Origin: Gammaproteobacteria bacterium
GTDB lineage: Bacteria; Pseudomonadota; Gammaproteobacteria; HTCC5015
Direction: 5' to 3'
DNA: 13,108 bases
NCBI GenBank assembly: GCA_020630145.1
Contig: JAHDBX010000017.1
Location: 1-13,108, forward strand
Part shown: positions 1 to 6,487 of the stretch, one piece after another
How the letters are laid out: every line of letters starts with the position of its first letter
How positions within the stretch are numbered: the first letter of the stretch is position 1
Notes under the pieces: model-generated
The model's database searches: none
The model's input: the letters and a program-made list of their open reading frames with translations, nothing else
What the model was told of the DNA's origin: nothing
Made by a program: the position numbers and the translations under genes

Positions 1-18
1 AATTTTGCTTATAAAAAT

Positions 19-351
19 TTATTGCGTACGAATAAAGTCAATAACGTTATATGAACCACTGCATGAATTTGATGTAAGTTTAATTTCTTTCTTAGCTGCA
101 AAAGCCATATAAGCAAGACTTACAATATTTTTGCCAGCATCAGTTGCTGTATCAGTACTAGATAACATATACCAAGCTTCATTAGCACCACAATTATTAG
201 CATCCTCATTATTGTCTACGCGAATAAAGAAGCGCCCATCACGTGCTGCTTCAACATAAATAATATCAGTCCAGTTTGTTGATGCGGCATAACTTGTAGA
301 CAATGAACATAAGCTAAGCATGGCTATTATGGTTGTGATATAAATTTTCAT
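19..351 (-). CDS. Small secreted protein of unknown function (110 aa)
   Basis: I do not recognise the family with confidence. The frame is open from an ATG at 375, but the ATG at 351 is the better start. It has AAAGGA at 359-364 seven bases upstream, and it places a classical signal peptide at the very N-terminus: MKIY, a hydrophobic stretch, then a likely cleavage after S-Y-A. The mature part is about 88 residues, probably beta-rich, with two cysteines (in NNCGANEAWY and SNSCSGSY) that could form a disulfide once exported. The pattern of an N-terminal strand, a central Cys before an aromatic residue, an alanine-rich helix and a late Cys faintly recalls small SubB-like secreted domains, but this is only a visual impression. 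It lies 27 bases after fbp on the same strand and may be co-transcribed. Its GC is about 35 percent against about 45 percent in fbp, which may indicate separate acquisition. Confidence 0.7.
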   Translation of the reverse strand: MKIYITTIIAMLSLCSLSTSYAASTNWTDIIYVEAARDGRFFIRVDNNEDANNCGANEAWYMLSSTDTATDAGKNIVSLAYMAFAAKKEIKLTSNSCSGSYNVIDFIRTQ

Positions 352-358
352 TGAGGTA

Positions 359-364
359 TCCTTT
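359..364 (-). promoter_or_regulatory. Shine-Dalgarno site deciding the start at 351
   Basis: On the minus strand AAAGGA is followed by seven bases and then the ATG at 351. The alternative ATG at 375 has no comparable site and would put eight polar residues before the signal peptide. This supports the shorter protein. Confidence 0.6.
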
Positions 365-378
365 AAATTAGACATTAA

Positions 379-1386
379 TTATTTAGTGCTACCATCTTCG
401 TTAAAATTTTGATGATACGACAAAGCCGTTGCCACTTCATTTTTAGAACCCATAATAACACCCACACGTTGATGCAAGCCCTCAGGCTGTATATCCATAA
501 TACGTTTATAACCTGTCGACGCTACACCGCCGGACTGTTCAATAATAAAGCCCATGGGGTTGGCTTCATATAATAAGCGTAACTTGCCGACTTTACTTAG
601 GTCTTTATGATCACGTGGATACATAAAAATACCGCCACGACACATCACGCGATACAGCTCAGCTACCATTGAGGCAACCCAGCGCATATTATAATTTTTA
701 TGTAGTGGCCCTTCTTCGCCCGCTATACAATCAGCAATATAGTTTTTTACAGGCGCTTGCCAATGACGCTGGTTCGATGCATTAATCGCAAATTCTTTTG
801 TATCAGCAGGTAGCTGAATATTTTCTACCATTAACATAAATTCGTTACTGTCTTTTTCCAAAACAAACTCGTGCGAACCCTGCCCAGTTGTAAAGAGCAA
901 TATGGTACTCGCACCATAAGTACAATATACAGCGGCCAATTGCTCGCTACCCTTTTGCAAAAAGTCCTCATCAGCGATGCTGTCTTTTTTAGGCGCAGCC
1001 AATACAGATACAATCGTACCCACAGCAATATTAACGTCGACATTTGATGAACCATCTAAAGGGTCAAACACTAACAAAAAATCACCTTTATCTTTATCAG
1101 CAGGAATAGCATAGTGATGATCCATCTCTTCAGATGCCATGCCAGCTAATAAGCCAGTGTCTTGCATATGTTCAATCAAGATGTCATTGGTAATGATATC
1201 GAGCTTTTTTTGCTCTTCACCCTGTACATTGGTATTACCTGCCTGCCCCATTACACCTAAAAAAGGTCCGCGCTGAACCGTATCAGCTATAATTTTGCAG
1301 CTTTCAGCCACTTCTACCAATAATCTTGCCAGTTGTGTTTCAGTGTTTTGCTTAGCTAAGAAATCAGCCAATGTAATTGCAGACAT
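379..1386 (-). CDS. fbp: Class 1 fructose-1,6-bisphosphatase
   Basis: Hydrolyses fructose 1,6-bisphosphate to fructose 6-phosphate and phosphate in the cytoplasm. This is the committed step of gluconeogenesis and also serves carbon-fixing cycles where these exist. The 335-residue length is normal for class 1 enzymes. The metal-binding signature DPLDGSSN is at residues 108-115, with the preceding acidic S-E-E at 85-87, and the late segment KLRLLYEANPMGFIIEQSGG is typical of the sugar-phosphate/metal region of the family. The ATG at 1386 has a weak GGA seven bases upstream. The gene is divergent from ftsE across a 97-base gap, and a small secreted-protein gene follows it on the same strand. No other gluconeogenic or Calvin-cycle gene is in the window, so the pathway it serves here cannot be decided. 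Confidence 0.96.
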   Translation of the reverse strand: MSAITLADFLAKQNTETQLARLLVEVAESCKIIADTVQRGPFLGVMGQAGNTNVQGEEQKKLDIITNDILIEHMQDTGLLAGMASEEMDHHYAIPADKDKGDFLLVFDPLDGSSNVDVNIAVGTIVSVLAAPKKDSIADEDFLQKGSEQLAAVYCTYGASTILLFTTGQGSHEFVLEKDSNEFMLMVENIQLPADTKEFAINASNQRHWQAPVKNYIADCIAGEEGPLHKNYNMRWVASMVAELYRVMCRGGIFMYPRDHKDLSKVGKLRLLYEANPMGFIIEQSGGVASTGYKRIMDIQPEGLHQRVGVIMGSKNEVATALSYHQNFNEDGSTK

Positions 1387-1483
1387 GCTTTATCCGTACA
1401 GTTTCAAGGGGCTATAGAATAACATTTTTGCTTATCTTTGTATTCTGCCATTGTAGTCATAGATTGTATTCAGGCATAATTCG
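1387..1483. promoter_or_regulatory. Divergent fbp/ftsE intergenic region
   Basis: This 97-base AT-rich gap must hold the promoters of both divergent genes unless they lie inside coding sequence. For ftsE, TTGTAT at 1438-1443 and TAGATT at 1460-1465, 16 bases apart, are a weak sigma70-like pair. No operator or strong hairpin was seen. The promoter assignment is by eye and uncertain. Confidence 0.3.
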
Positions 1484-2152
1484 ATGATGCTGCAATTCGA
1501 CCATATAAGTAAACGCTATCCACAAGGGCACGATGCCCTACGTGATATTAATTTCCATATGCCCAAAGGCAGCATGGCATTTTTAACTGGGCACTCTGGC
1601 GCAGGTAAAAGCACCTTCTTAAAATTAATTACGGCGATTGAACGAAGTTCACGCGGACAGTTAATTGTAAATGGCATGAATGTTTCCAAAATAAACAGCT
1701 TTCGCATTCCATACTTACGTCGCCAAATCGGCATTATCTTTCAAGACCATCAGCTTTTGAACGACCGAACTGTATTTGATAACGTGGCCTTACCTTTAAT
1801 TATTGCAGGCTACAGACACCGAGAAGTCAGTCGCCGGGTGCGTGCTGCACTGGATAAAGTCGGTTTACTACATAAAGAAAAAGCCATGCCAATCACACTA
1901 TCGGGTGGAGAACAACAACGCGTAGGTATAGCCCGCGCAGTTGTTAACAAGCCGCCTTTGTTACTAGCTGATGAGCCCACGGGTAATTTAGACCCCGAAC
2001 TTTCGCGTGAAATTATGCAGTTATTCCAAGATTTTAACGACGTTGGCGTGACTGTTTTAGTCGCTACTCACGACATTCACTTAATTAATACGCTCTCATA
2101 TCCTCAAATTGCCTTAAAAGATGGGCAACTTGCGCGTAACGATTTTGCATAA
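1484..2152 (+). CDS. ftsE: Cell-division ATP-binding protein FtsE
   Basis: Cytoplasmic ATPase of the FtsEX complex, which sits at the septum and, in characterised gammaproteobacteria, drives activation of periplasmic amidases through EnvC. All ABC ATPase motifs are intact in 222 residues: Walker A GHSGAGKST at 36-44, Q-loop Gln87 in the FtsE-like stretch RRQIGIIFQDH, signature LSGGEQQR at 139-146, Walker B LLLADE at 159-164 and H-loop His196. The stretches FLTGHSGAGKST and VGIARAVVNKP are close to E. coli FtsE, which separates it from LolD and other small ABC ATPases. Two consecutive ATGs (1484, 1487) could start it; the second gives the N-terminus more like E. coli. ftsX follows after 8 bases. 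The usual ftsY upstream neighbour is replaced by divergent fbp. Confidence 0.96.
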   Translation: MMLQFDHISKRYPQGHDALRDINFHMPKGSMAFLTGHSGAGKSTFLKLITAIERSSRGQLIVNGMNVSKINSFRIPYLRRQIGIIFQDHQLLNDRTVFDNVALPLIIAGYRHREVSRRVRAALDKVGLLHKEKAMPITLSGGEQQRVGIARAVVNKPPLLLADEPTGNLDPELSREIMQLFQDFNDVGVTVLVATHDIHLINTLSYPQIALKDGQLARNDFA

Positions 2153-2160
2153 ATACTGAT

Positions 2161-3123
2161 ATGACTAAAGCAGATCAACAAACCAGCTCACCTTCATTTA
2201 CAACCCGCGTGGGTTCTTATGGTATTAGCCATGCACGCACATTACTCAGCAGCCTTGGGCGCTTATATCAGCATAAACTGGCAAGCATAATGACTATTGC
2301 GGTTATTGCTATCGCACTCGCTCTGCCAACTGGTTTTTATGTGCTACTAAAAAATGCAGGGCAGTTAAGCGGTAATTGGGATAGCCCGGCAAAAATATCC
2401 GCCTACTTACATGACAACATTACCAGCAAGGGCATGGCACAAATTGCCAATAAACTTAAGCAAGACACACGTATTGAAAACGTTGAAAGCATTAATGCCG
2501 ACGAAGCACTAGCCGAATTTAAATTACTATCTGGCTTTGGTGAAGCATTAGATGCATTAAACGAGAACCCCTTACCTTCAGTCATTGTAGTTACACCTAT
2601 TATTGACCCAGCCAAACCTGAAGCCGTTGAAAGCCTACGCCAAGAACTCGCCAACATAGAAGGCGTAGAACAAGCCAAACTCGACATGCAGTGGGTACAA
2701 CGTTTGTTTGCCATCATGCGCATTGTTGAACGCGCCTTAATCGTAATAGCGGTGTTACTGGCCTTGGCCGTTATATTAACCATCGGCAACACCATACGTT
2801 TAGATATTCAAAGCCGCCGTGCGGAAATTGTTGTGCAAAAACTCATTGGCGCAACCAACGCTTTTATTCGCCGCCCTTTTTTATATACTGGCCTATGGTA
2901 TGGTTTGCTAGGTGGCATTGCAGCATCGCTGCTTATCAGCATTAGCTTACAACTATTGAAAGAACCCGTGAAACAGCTCGCCGGTTTATATAGCAGCCAA
3001 TTCACCTTAAGCTCTTTGAACTTTAGCTCAGCATTGCTTTTTATCTTACTTGCTATCGCACTAGGTTTATTAGGTTCATGGCTGGCTGTGAGTAAACACT
3101 TAAAAGAAATTGAACCAAAGTAA
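2161..3123 (+). CDS. ftsX: Cell-division protein FtsX (permease-like)
   Basis: Membrane partner of FtsE that transmits ATP-driven conformational change to periplasmic cell-wall hydrolase activators. The 320-residue protein has the FtsX layout: a cytoplasmic N-terminal part, TM1 at about 42-64, a periplasmic domain at about 65-188, then TM2 at about 191-213, TM3 at about 240-266 and TM4 at about 288-311. The cytoplasmic loop between TM2 and TM3 carries the family-typical stretch TIRLDIQSRRAEI followed by KLIGAT and RPF. It is slightly shorter than E. coli FtsX at the N-terminus. It begins 8 bases after the ftsE stop, so the pair is one transcription unit. Its stop is separated by one base from the stop of the convergent sirtuin gene, leaving no room for a terminator. 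The common gammaproteobacterial neighbour rpoH is absent. Confidence 0.95.
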   Translation: MTKADQQTSSPSFTTRVGSYGISHARTLLSSLGRLYQHKLASIMTIAVIAIALALPTGFYVLLKNAGQLSGNWDSPAKISAYLHDNITSKGMAQIANKLKQDTRIENVESINADEALAEFKLLSGFGEALDALNENPLPSVIVVTPIIDPAKPEAVESLRQELANIEGVEQAKLDMQWVQRLFAIMRIVERALIVIAVLLALAVILTIGNTIRLDIQSRRAEIVVQKLIGATNAFIRRPFLYTGLWYGLLGGIAASLLISISLQLLKEPVKQLAGLYSSQFTLSSLNFSSALLFILLAIALGLLGSWLAVSKHLKEIEPK

Positions 3124-3124
3124 G

Positions 3125-3832
3125 TCAGGCAATTAAGTCTTGAAGATATGCAGGCAAAACCTCGCCCGCTTTACCATAAATATGCTCATCAAAAACAGAC
3201 TCAACAGCCGAAGGTTCTAAATTAACCTCCACTGTATGCGCACCATAACGTTTTGCTTCGGCAACAAAGCCTGCTGCAGGGTATACATTGCCCGAAGTAC
3301 CAATCGATATAAAATAATCGCAGCAACTTAAGGCTTCATAGATACGCTCCATTTGCAAAGGCATTTCACCAAACCAGACGATATGCGGCCGCAAGCTTCC
3401 TGGCCGTGAACAGCACCTGCATATGCTCTGGCTATCTAAATCTTTTTGTAATGCAAACACTTGCCCAGAATGCACACACTGCATTTTTAATAGTTCGCCA
3501 TGCATATGCACAATATTTTTTGAGCCCGCGCGCTCATGGAGGTTATCGATATTTTGAGTAACGAGTAGAAAATCACTTTGCGTAGCAAGTAGAGCTTGTT
3601 CAAACTGCGCTAGCGCATGATGTGCCGGATTAGGCGCGATCTCAGGCGAGAGGAGTTGGCGCCGACGTTCGTTATAAAACGTTTGCACTAATTCCGGGTT
3701 GGCTGCAAAGCCTTCTGGCGAAGCAACATCTTCTACCCTATGGTTTTCCCATAAGCCATCAGCAGCACGAAAAGTTTGAATGCCTGACTCGGCAGAAATA
3801 CCCGCTCCAGTTAATACAACAACACGCTTCAC
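3125..3832 (-). CDS. cobB: NAD-dependent protein deacylase, CobB-type sirtuin
   Basis: Removes acyl groups from lysines, using NAD+ and yielding nicotinamide and O-acyl-ADP-ribose. The protein follows E. coli CobB closely. Counting from the GTG at 3832, it has the NAD-binding GAGIS at 9-13, QNID at 93-96 and the catalytic His of H-M-H-G at 111. Tyr53 and Arg56 in YNERRRQL are the class III pair linked to desuccinylase/demalonylase activity. Zinc ligands appear as Cys119 and the C-R-C-C cluster at 138-141; the first pair has only one Cys, as in E. coli CobB. GTG at 3832 is chosen because AAGGG precedes it by eight bases and the product then begins at the usual N-terminus; an in-frame GTG at 3853 would add seven residues and overlap the upstream hydrolase gene by 20 bases. 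Translation of the two genes is probably coupled. ftsX ends one base away on the other strand. Confidence 0.93.
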   Translation of the reverse strand: MKRVVVLTGAGISAESGIQTFRAADGLWENHRVEDVASPEGFAANPELVQTFYNERRRQLLSPEIAPNPAHHALAQFEQALLATQSDFLLVTQNIDNLHERAGSKNIVHMHGELLKMQCVHSGQVFALQKDLDSQSICRCCSRPGSLRPHIVWFGEMPLQMERIYEALSCCDYFISIGTSGNVYPAAGFVAEAKRYGAHTVEVNLEPSAVESVFDEHIYGKAGEVLPAYLQDLIA

Positions 3833-3833
3833 T

Positions 3834-4820
3834 TTACTCACCCTTGCTCGCACAATAGTCCAACATTACGCGATTATTAGCAGTAGGCTTATCTAGCCAT
3901 GTCAGCACATCAGAAAATGTATCTTGTGCTTCTAGGTCACGCGTTAGCATATGATAGCCACCTTGGTAGTGATTGAACTGCCATGTATGTGCTTGCTCAT
4001 GAATATGCCCAACAGCCTGACAAATAGGTTTTTTAGGAATAATTTGGTCATTAGCACCATATAGCAACAACGCATTTTTAGCGGATACCTTATTATCTTT
4101 CGAGGCTGCCAAGGCAGCATCCATTAAATTGGTTAAGCCATAGATTGCATCAACACGTGTCCCTTTAATAAATAGAGGGTCACGCCCATTAGCAATTAAA
4201 GCCTCGCGGTTATTTGAGGCGACGCGCTTAATACCTTTGCCTGTTGGCTTCCAACCCGGAAATGTACGCAATGTTAACCATAAAGCCGCACGTTGATACC
4301 AGGGCTGCGTTGTACGCCCCCAAACGGCAGGCGCGAACAGTATATAGCCCGCTACGTCTGGCAAGCTGTATTGCTGCATAGTCGTCATCACAACCGCGCC
4401 GCCCATGCTTTCACCTACAACATATAAAGGCACGTCAGGATATTTTTCTTTTAGTAGGCGTGACCATGTTTGCAAATCACTTTGTAGCTTGCCATTAGCT
4501 GGCCAAACACCCGTATATTGACTGCGTCCAAAACCACGCTGATCATAGGCATAACAATGTTTATTATGCTGCGCCATATATTCGCAAAAACCCGTAAATG
4601 CATTGCTATAGTCATTAAAGCCATGTACGGCAACAAATACAGCATCAGGCAACTGTTCGCTTAATTTTGCAAAATAGGGCAAACGGTAACCGTCACGCAT
4701 AATTGCCACCTCTTGCTCGAGCGATGGCTGCACAGATAAACCTGTAGGTGGCTGCACCTGCGGCCCACTGCATGCCGTTAGCAAAACTAAAAAGGACAAG
4801 ACAAAATATTTATTCATCAT
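3834..4820 (-). CDS. Lipoprotein alpha/beta hydrolase (lysophospholipase/monoacylglycerol lipase-like)
   Basis: A probable membrane-anchored serine esterase or lipase. The N-terminus is a lipoprotein signal with lipobox L-T-A-C and lipidated Cys17; Ser18 after it suggests outer-membrane sorting by the E. coli rule. The catalytic layout matches the Hydrolase_4 (monoglyceride lipase/lysophospholipase) group: oxyanion stretch VHGFNDY at 65-71, D-Q-R-G-F-G-R-S at 93-100, nucleophile elbow GESMGG with Ser138, acid Asp258 in GANDQIIP and His290 in GGYHMLTRD. The 328-residue length is typical for a secreted member. The natural substrate cannot be read from sequence. It precedes cobB on the same strand with overlapping or adjacent ends, and its start is only 13 bases from the divergent gene at 4834, so its promoter must overlap that gene. 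Confidence 0.88.
   Translation of the reverse strand: MMNKYFVLSFLVLLTACSGPQVQPPTGLSVQPSLEQEVAIMRDGYRLPYFAKLSEQLPDAVFVAVHGFNDYSNAFTGFCEYMAQHNKHCYAYDQRGFGRSQYTGVWPANGKLQSDLQTWSRLLKEKYPDVPLYVVGESMGGAVVMTTMQQYSLPDVAGYILFAPAVWGRTTQPWYQRAALWLTLRTFPGWKPTGKGIKRVASNNREALIANGRDPLFIKGTRVDAIYGLTNLMDAALAASKDNKVSAKNALLLYGANDQIIPKKPICQAVGHIHEQAHTWQFNHYQGGYHMLTRDLEAQDTFSDVLTWLDKPTANNRVMLDYCASKGE
3841..3845 (-). promoter_or_regulatory. Shine-Dalgarno site for cobB inside the upstream gene
   Basis: AAGGG on the minus strand, eight bases before the GTG at 3832, lies within the last codons of the hydrolase gene, whose stop is at 3834-3836. It supports the shorter CobB start and suggests reinitiation or coupling. 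Confidence 0.45.
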
Positions 4821-4833
4821 CTATACTCACACC

Positions 4834-5097
4834 ATGAGTAAAAATAAATTAAAAAATGAAAAAGCTTTAGTTAAAGAAGCCTTACGCTTAGGTGAAGCAT
4901 ACGGGGTAAAACGGGGTGTTGTAAAGTTTGAGCCCACGGATTCTGCCGATGACAAATTAGAATACATCTATCGTCTATTAGTGCATGACAAAATAATTCC
5001 ACCTTTACCTCAAGTTGATATCAGTATTGGCAAAATCAAGCACCGCCTGGCACGTTGGGCTTTAGCTCAACTACCCGATGGGCACGAGCTAAAGTAG
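4834..5097 (+). CDS. Small DUF5062-like protein (87 aa)
   Basis: A small, charged, probably cytoplasmic protein without signal peptide or membrane segment. The sequence, with an early lysine-rich helix (KNEKALVKEALRLGEAYG), a central YIYRLLVHDKIIPPLPQ and a C-terminal KHRLARWALAQLPDGHELK, resembles from memory the DUF5062 family of marine gammaproteobacteria, whose function is unknown. The family assignment is unverified. The ATG at 4834 is the only methionine in the frame and fits the family N-terminus, yet no Shine-Dalgarno is visible before it (the preceding bases are pyrimidine-rich). It is divergent from the lipoprotein hydrolase with 13 bases between start codons, so its promoter must lie within that gene. 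It converges on arsC, 41 bases away, with no clear terminator between them. Confidence 0.75.
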   Translation: MSKNKLKNEKALVKEALRLGEAYGVKRGVVKFEPTDSADDKLEYIYRLLVHDKIIPPLPQVDISIGKIKHRLARWALAQLPDGHELK

Positions 5098-5138
5098 CAC
5101 AAAGCTTATTTTATGACTTAAGTGTGGGTTACTCTGGC

Positions 5139-5567
5139 TTACTCTAGGCCAATAGACAAGTTTAATAAGTACGCTTTAATCTCATCGCGTACACGGCTAT
5201 AGTGGACTAAGGCTTCATCTTCACTCAAGGCATTAGCAGCTAGCTTAGGTGGATCATCAAAGCCGTGATGTATGACTTGTGCATTACCTGAAAATACAGG
5301 GCACGTTTCGTGCGCATGTCCGCAAACGGTAATCACAAAATCAAACTCGACATCTAACTCATCCACCGTTTTACTGTAATGCTGTGATATATCTATGCCG
5401 ATATCATCCATAACTTTTACGGCATTAGGGTTTAAGCCGTGCTTTTCAATGCCAGCTGAATAAACATCTACTTTACGCCCTAAAAAGTGTCGCCCTAAAC
5501 CTTCAGCCATTTGACTACGACAAGCGTTACCTGTACACAAAAACAAGAGTTTAATTTTTCTAGCCAT
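5139..5567 (-). CDS. arsC: Arsenate reductase, thioredoxin-coupled ArsC
   Basis: Reduces arsenate to arsenite in the cytoplasm, using a cysteine relay and thioredoxin. It belongs to the low-molecular-weight phosphatase fold. The P-loop C-T-G-N-A-C-R-S has nucleophile Cys11 and Arg17, the relay cysteines Cys82 and Cys89 lie in VCGHAHETCP, and Asp105 lies in D-D-P-P. These positions almost coincide with the Staphylococcus aureus pI258 enzyme (Cys10, Cys82, Cys89, Asp105), so it is a true reductase and not a plain tyrosine phosphatase. The 142-residue length is normal. The ATG at 5567 has an A/T-rich leader without visible Shine-Dalgarno. It follows the aquaporin gene after 65 bases on the same strand, probably one operon. 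No arsR, arsB, acr3 or arsH is in the window. Confidence 0.93.
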   Translation of the reverse strand: MARKIKLLFLCTGNACRSQMAEGLGRHFLGRKVDVYSAGIEKHGLNPNAVKVMDDIGIDISQHYSKTVDELDVEFDFVITVCGHAHETCPVFSGNAQVIHHGFDDPPKLAANALSEDEALVHYSRVRDEIKAYLLNLSIGLE

Positions 5568-5632
5568 TATATTTTATTTATCTACCTAATCTATTGTTTA
5601 ACGCCATTACTACTATCAAAGATATTCACTAT

Positions 5633-6298
5633 TTATTCACTATTATCACAGCAGTCTTTACCTTGAATCCATTTACACCAAGGGTATGCTAGCACCATGC
5701 CTACTATGGGTGCAGCAATATATAACCATAGTGTACTTAGCTGCCATGACAATAAAGCCGGCCCAATTGAACGCGCCGGGTTCATAGATGCGCCGGTAAC
5801 AGGCCCGCCAATCATCGCTTCCAAAGCGACTGTGCCACCTATAGCGATACCTGCTGTAATACCTTTTTCCATATGCCCAGTTGATACATTTAAAATAACC
5901 AGCATTAACAAGAAAGATAAAATAACTTCCATAACAAAGGCTTGCAGAATACTACCCGAAGGCATGGTTGCACCTAGGCCAATATGTTCAGGGAATAAAA
6001 AACGTAATATGGCAGCAGCGCAAATCGCACCGGCTAACTGGCTACCAATGTAAGGTAATATAAGTGCTTTATCTAGGCGGCCTGCACACCAAAACCCAAT
6101 CGTAACAGCCGGATTAAAATGCGCACCAGAAATATTGCCCATCGCATAAATCATTGCCATAACAACTAAACCAAATACGAGCGAAACACCAAGGTGGCCT
6201 AAGCTACCACCATATAAATCATTAACGACAATAGCACCGCAACCAGCAAACACTAGCGCAAATGTACCTATCATTTCTGCAAAATAGCGATTTGTCAT
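5633..6298 (-). CDS. Aquaporin-family (MIP) channel, probable arsenite channel AqpS-like
   Basis: A six-helix channel of 221 residues with both pore motifs intact: NPA at 62-64 (HFNPAVTIG) and NPA at 173-175 (MNPARS). Aligned by eye to E. coli AqpZ, the selectivity filter is Phe42, Ala161, Ala170 and Arg176. The histidine that narrows water-specific channels is replaced by alanine, so the pore should be wider and pass small neutral solutes. Because arsC follows directly, the likely solute is arsenite as As(OH)3, as for AqpS in the Sinorhizobium meliloti ars operon; glycerol or another metalloid are alternatives. The C-terminal tail is predicted cytoplasmic and carries Cys208, Cys216 and Cys217, which is unusual. 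No Shine-Dalgarno is visible before the ATG at 6298. The promoter should lie in 6299-6487; no adjacent regulator gene is present. Confidence 0.85.
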   Translation of the reverse strand: MTNRYFAEMIGTFALVFAGCGAIVVNDLYGGSLGHLGVSLVFGLVVMAMIYAMGNISGAHFNPAVTIGFWCAGRLDKALILPYIGSQLAGAICAAAILRFLFPEHIGLGATMPSGSILQAFVMEVILSFLLMLVILNVSTGHMEKGITAGIAIGGTVALEAMIGGPVTGASMNPARSIGPALLSWQLSTLWLYIAAPIVGMVLAYPWCKWIQGKDCCDNSE

Positions 6299-6487
6299 AT
6301 TTGTAAAAACACGTTAAACGATGAAAGGGCTGTAAAATAAGAATGATAAATCATATTAGCTAATAAGTAATTGTTTTCTATCAAATTTGAGACATATTGT
6401 CATATTACTGTAAAACATTTATCTGCAATTTATGCTTCAGCATAAACAATGATAGACTATGCCTGACTATTTATATGATTGCTTCTT
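6299..6487. promoter_or_regulatory. Divergent AT-rich intergenic region with a palindrome
   Basis: This 189-base gap separates the aquaporin/arsC unit from the plus-strand gene at 6488 and should contain both promoters. It is AT-rich with many weak -10-like hexamers, so no single promoter can be called by eye. Its one distinct element is the perfect palindrome at 6429-6446. No gene or RNA was recognised in it. Confidence 0.45.
6429..6446. repeat. Perfect 18-bp inverted repeat, candidate operator
   Basis: TTTATGCT and AGCATAAA are exact reverse complements separated by TC (8-bp arms, 2-base centre). It ends 41 bases before the ATG at 6488 and lies 131 bases from the aquaporin start. There is no T-run as in a terminator, and the loop is too short for a stable hairpin, so a dimeric repressor site is a better guess. 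No regulator gene is adjacent, so the regulator is unknown. Confidence 0.5.

Noticed and set aside
2403..2795. Minus-strand open frame of 130 codons
   Set aside because: It is antisense to the ftsX periplasmic domain, with low-complexity Ser/Ala-rich translation and no ribosome site.
5129..5145. Direct repeat TTACTCT (two copies, 10 bases apart) between the DUF5062-like gene and arsC
   Set aside because: Seven-base copies, one overlapping the arsC stop, are expected by chance in AT-rich DNA and lack symmetry or a partner.
5139..5567. ArsC as an ordinary low-molecular-weight tyrosine phosphatase
   Set aside because: The relay cysteines Cys82 and Cys89 are present at the positions typical of thioredoxin-coupled arsenate reductases.
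5697..6053. Plus-strand open frame of 118 codons
   Set aside because: It lies entirely antisense to the well-supported aquaporin gene and its translation has no recognisable domain; a shadow frame.
6299..6487. Specific sigma70 promoters for aquaporin and the 6488 gene
   Set aside because: Several weak hexamer pairs can be drawn in this AT-rich gap and none stands out, so naming one would be guesswork.
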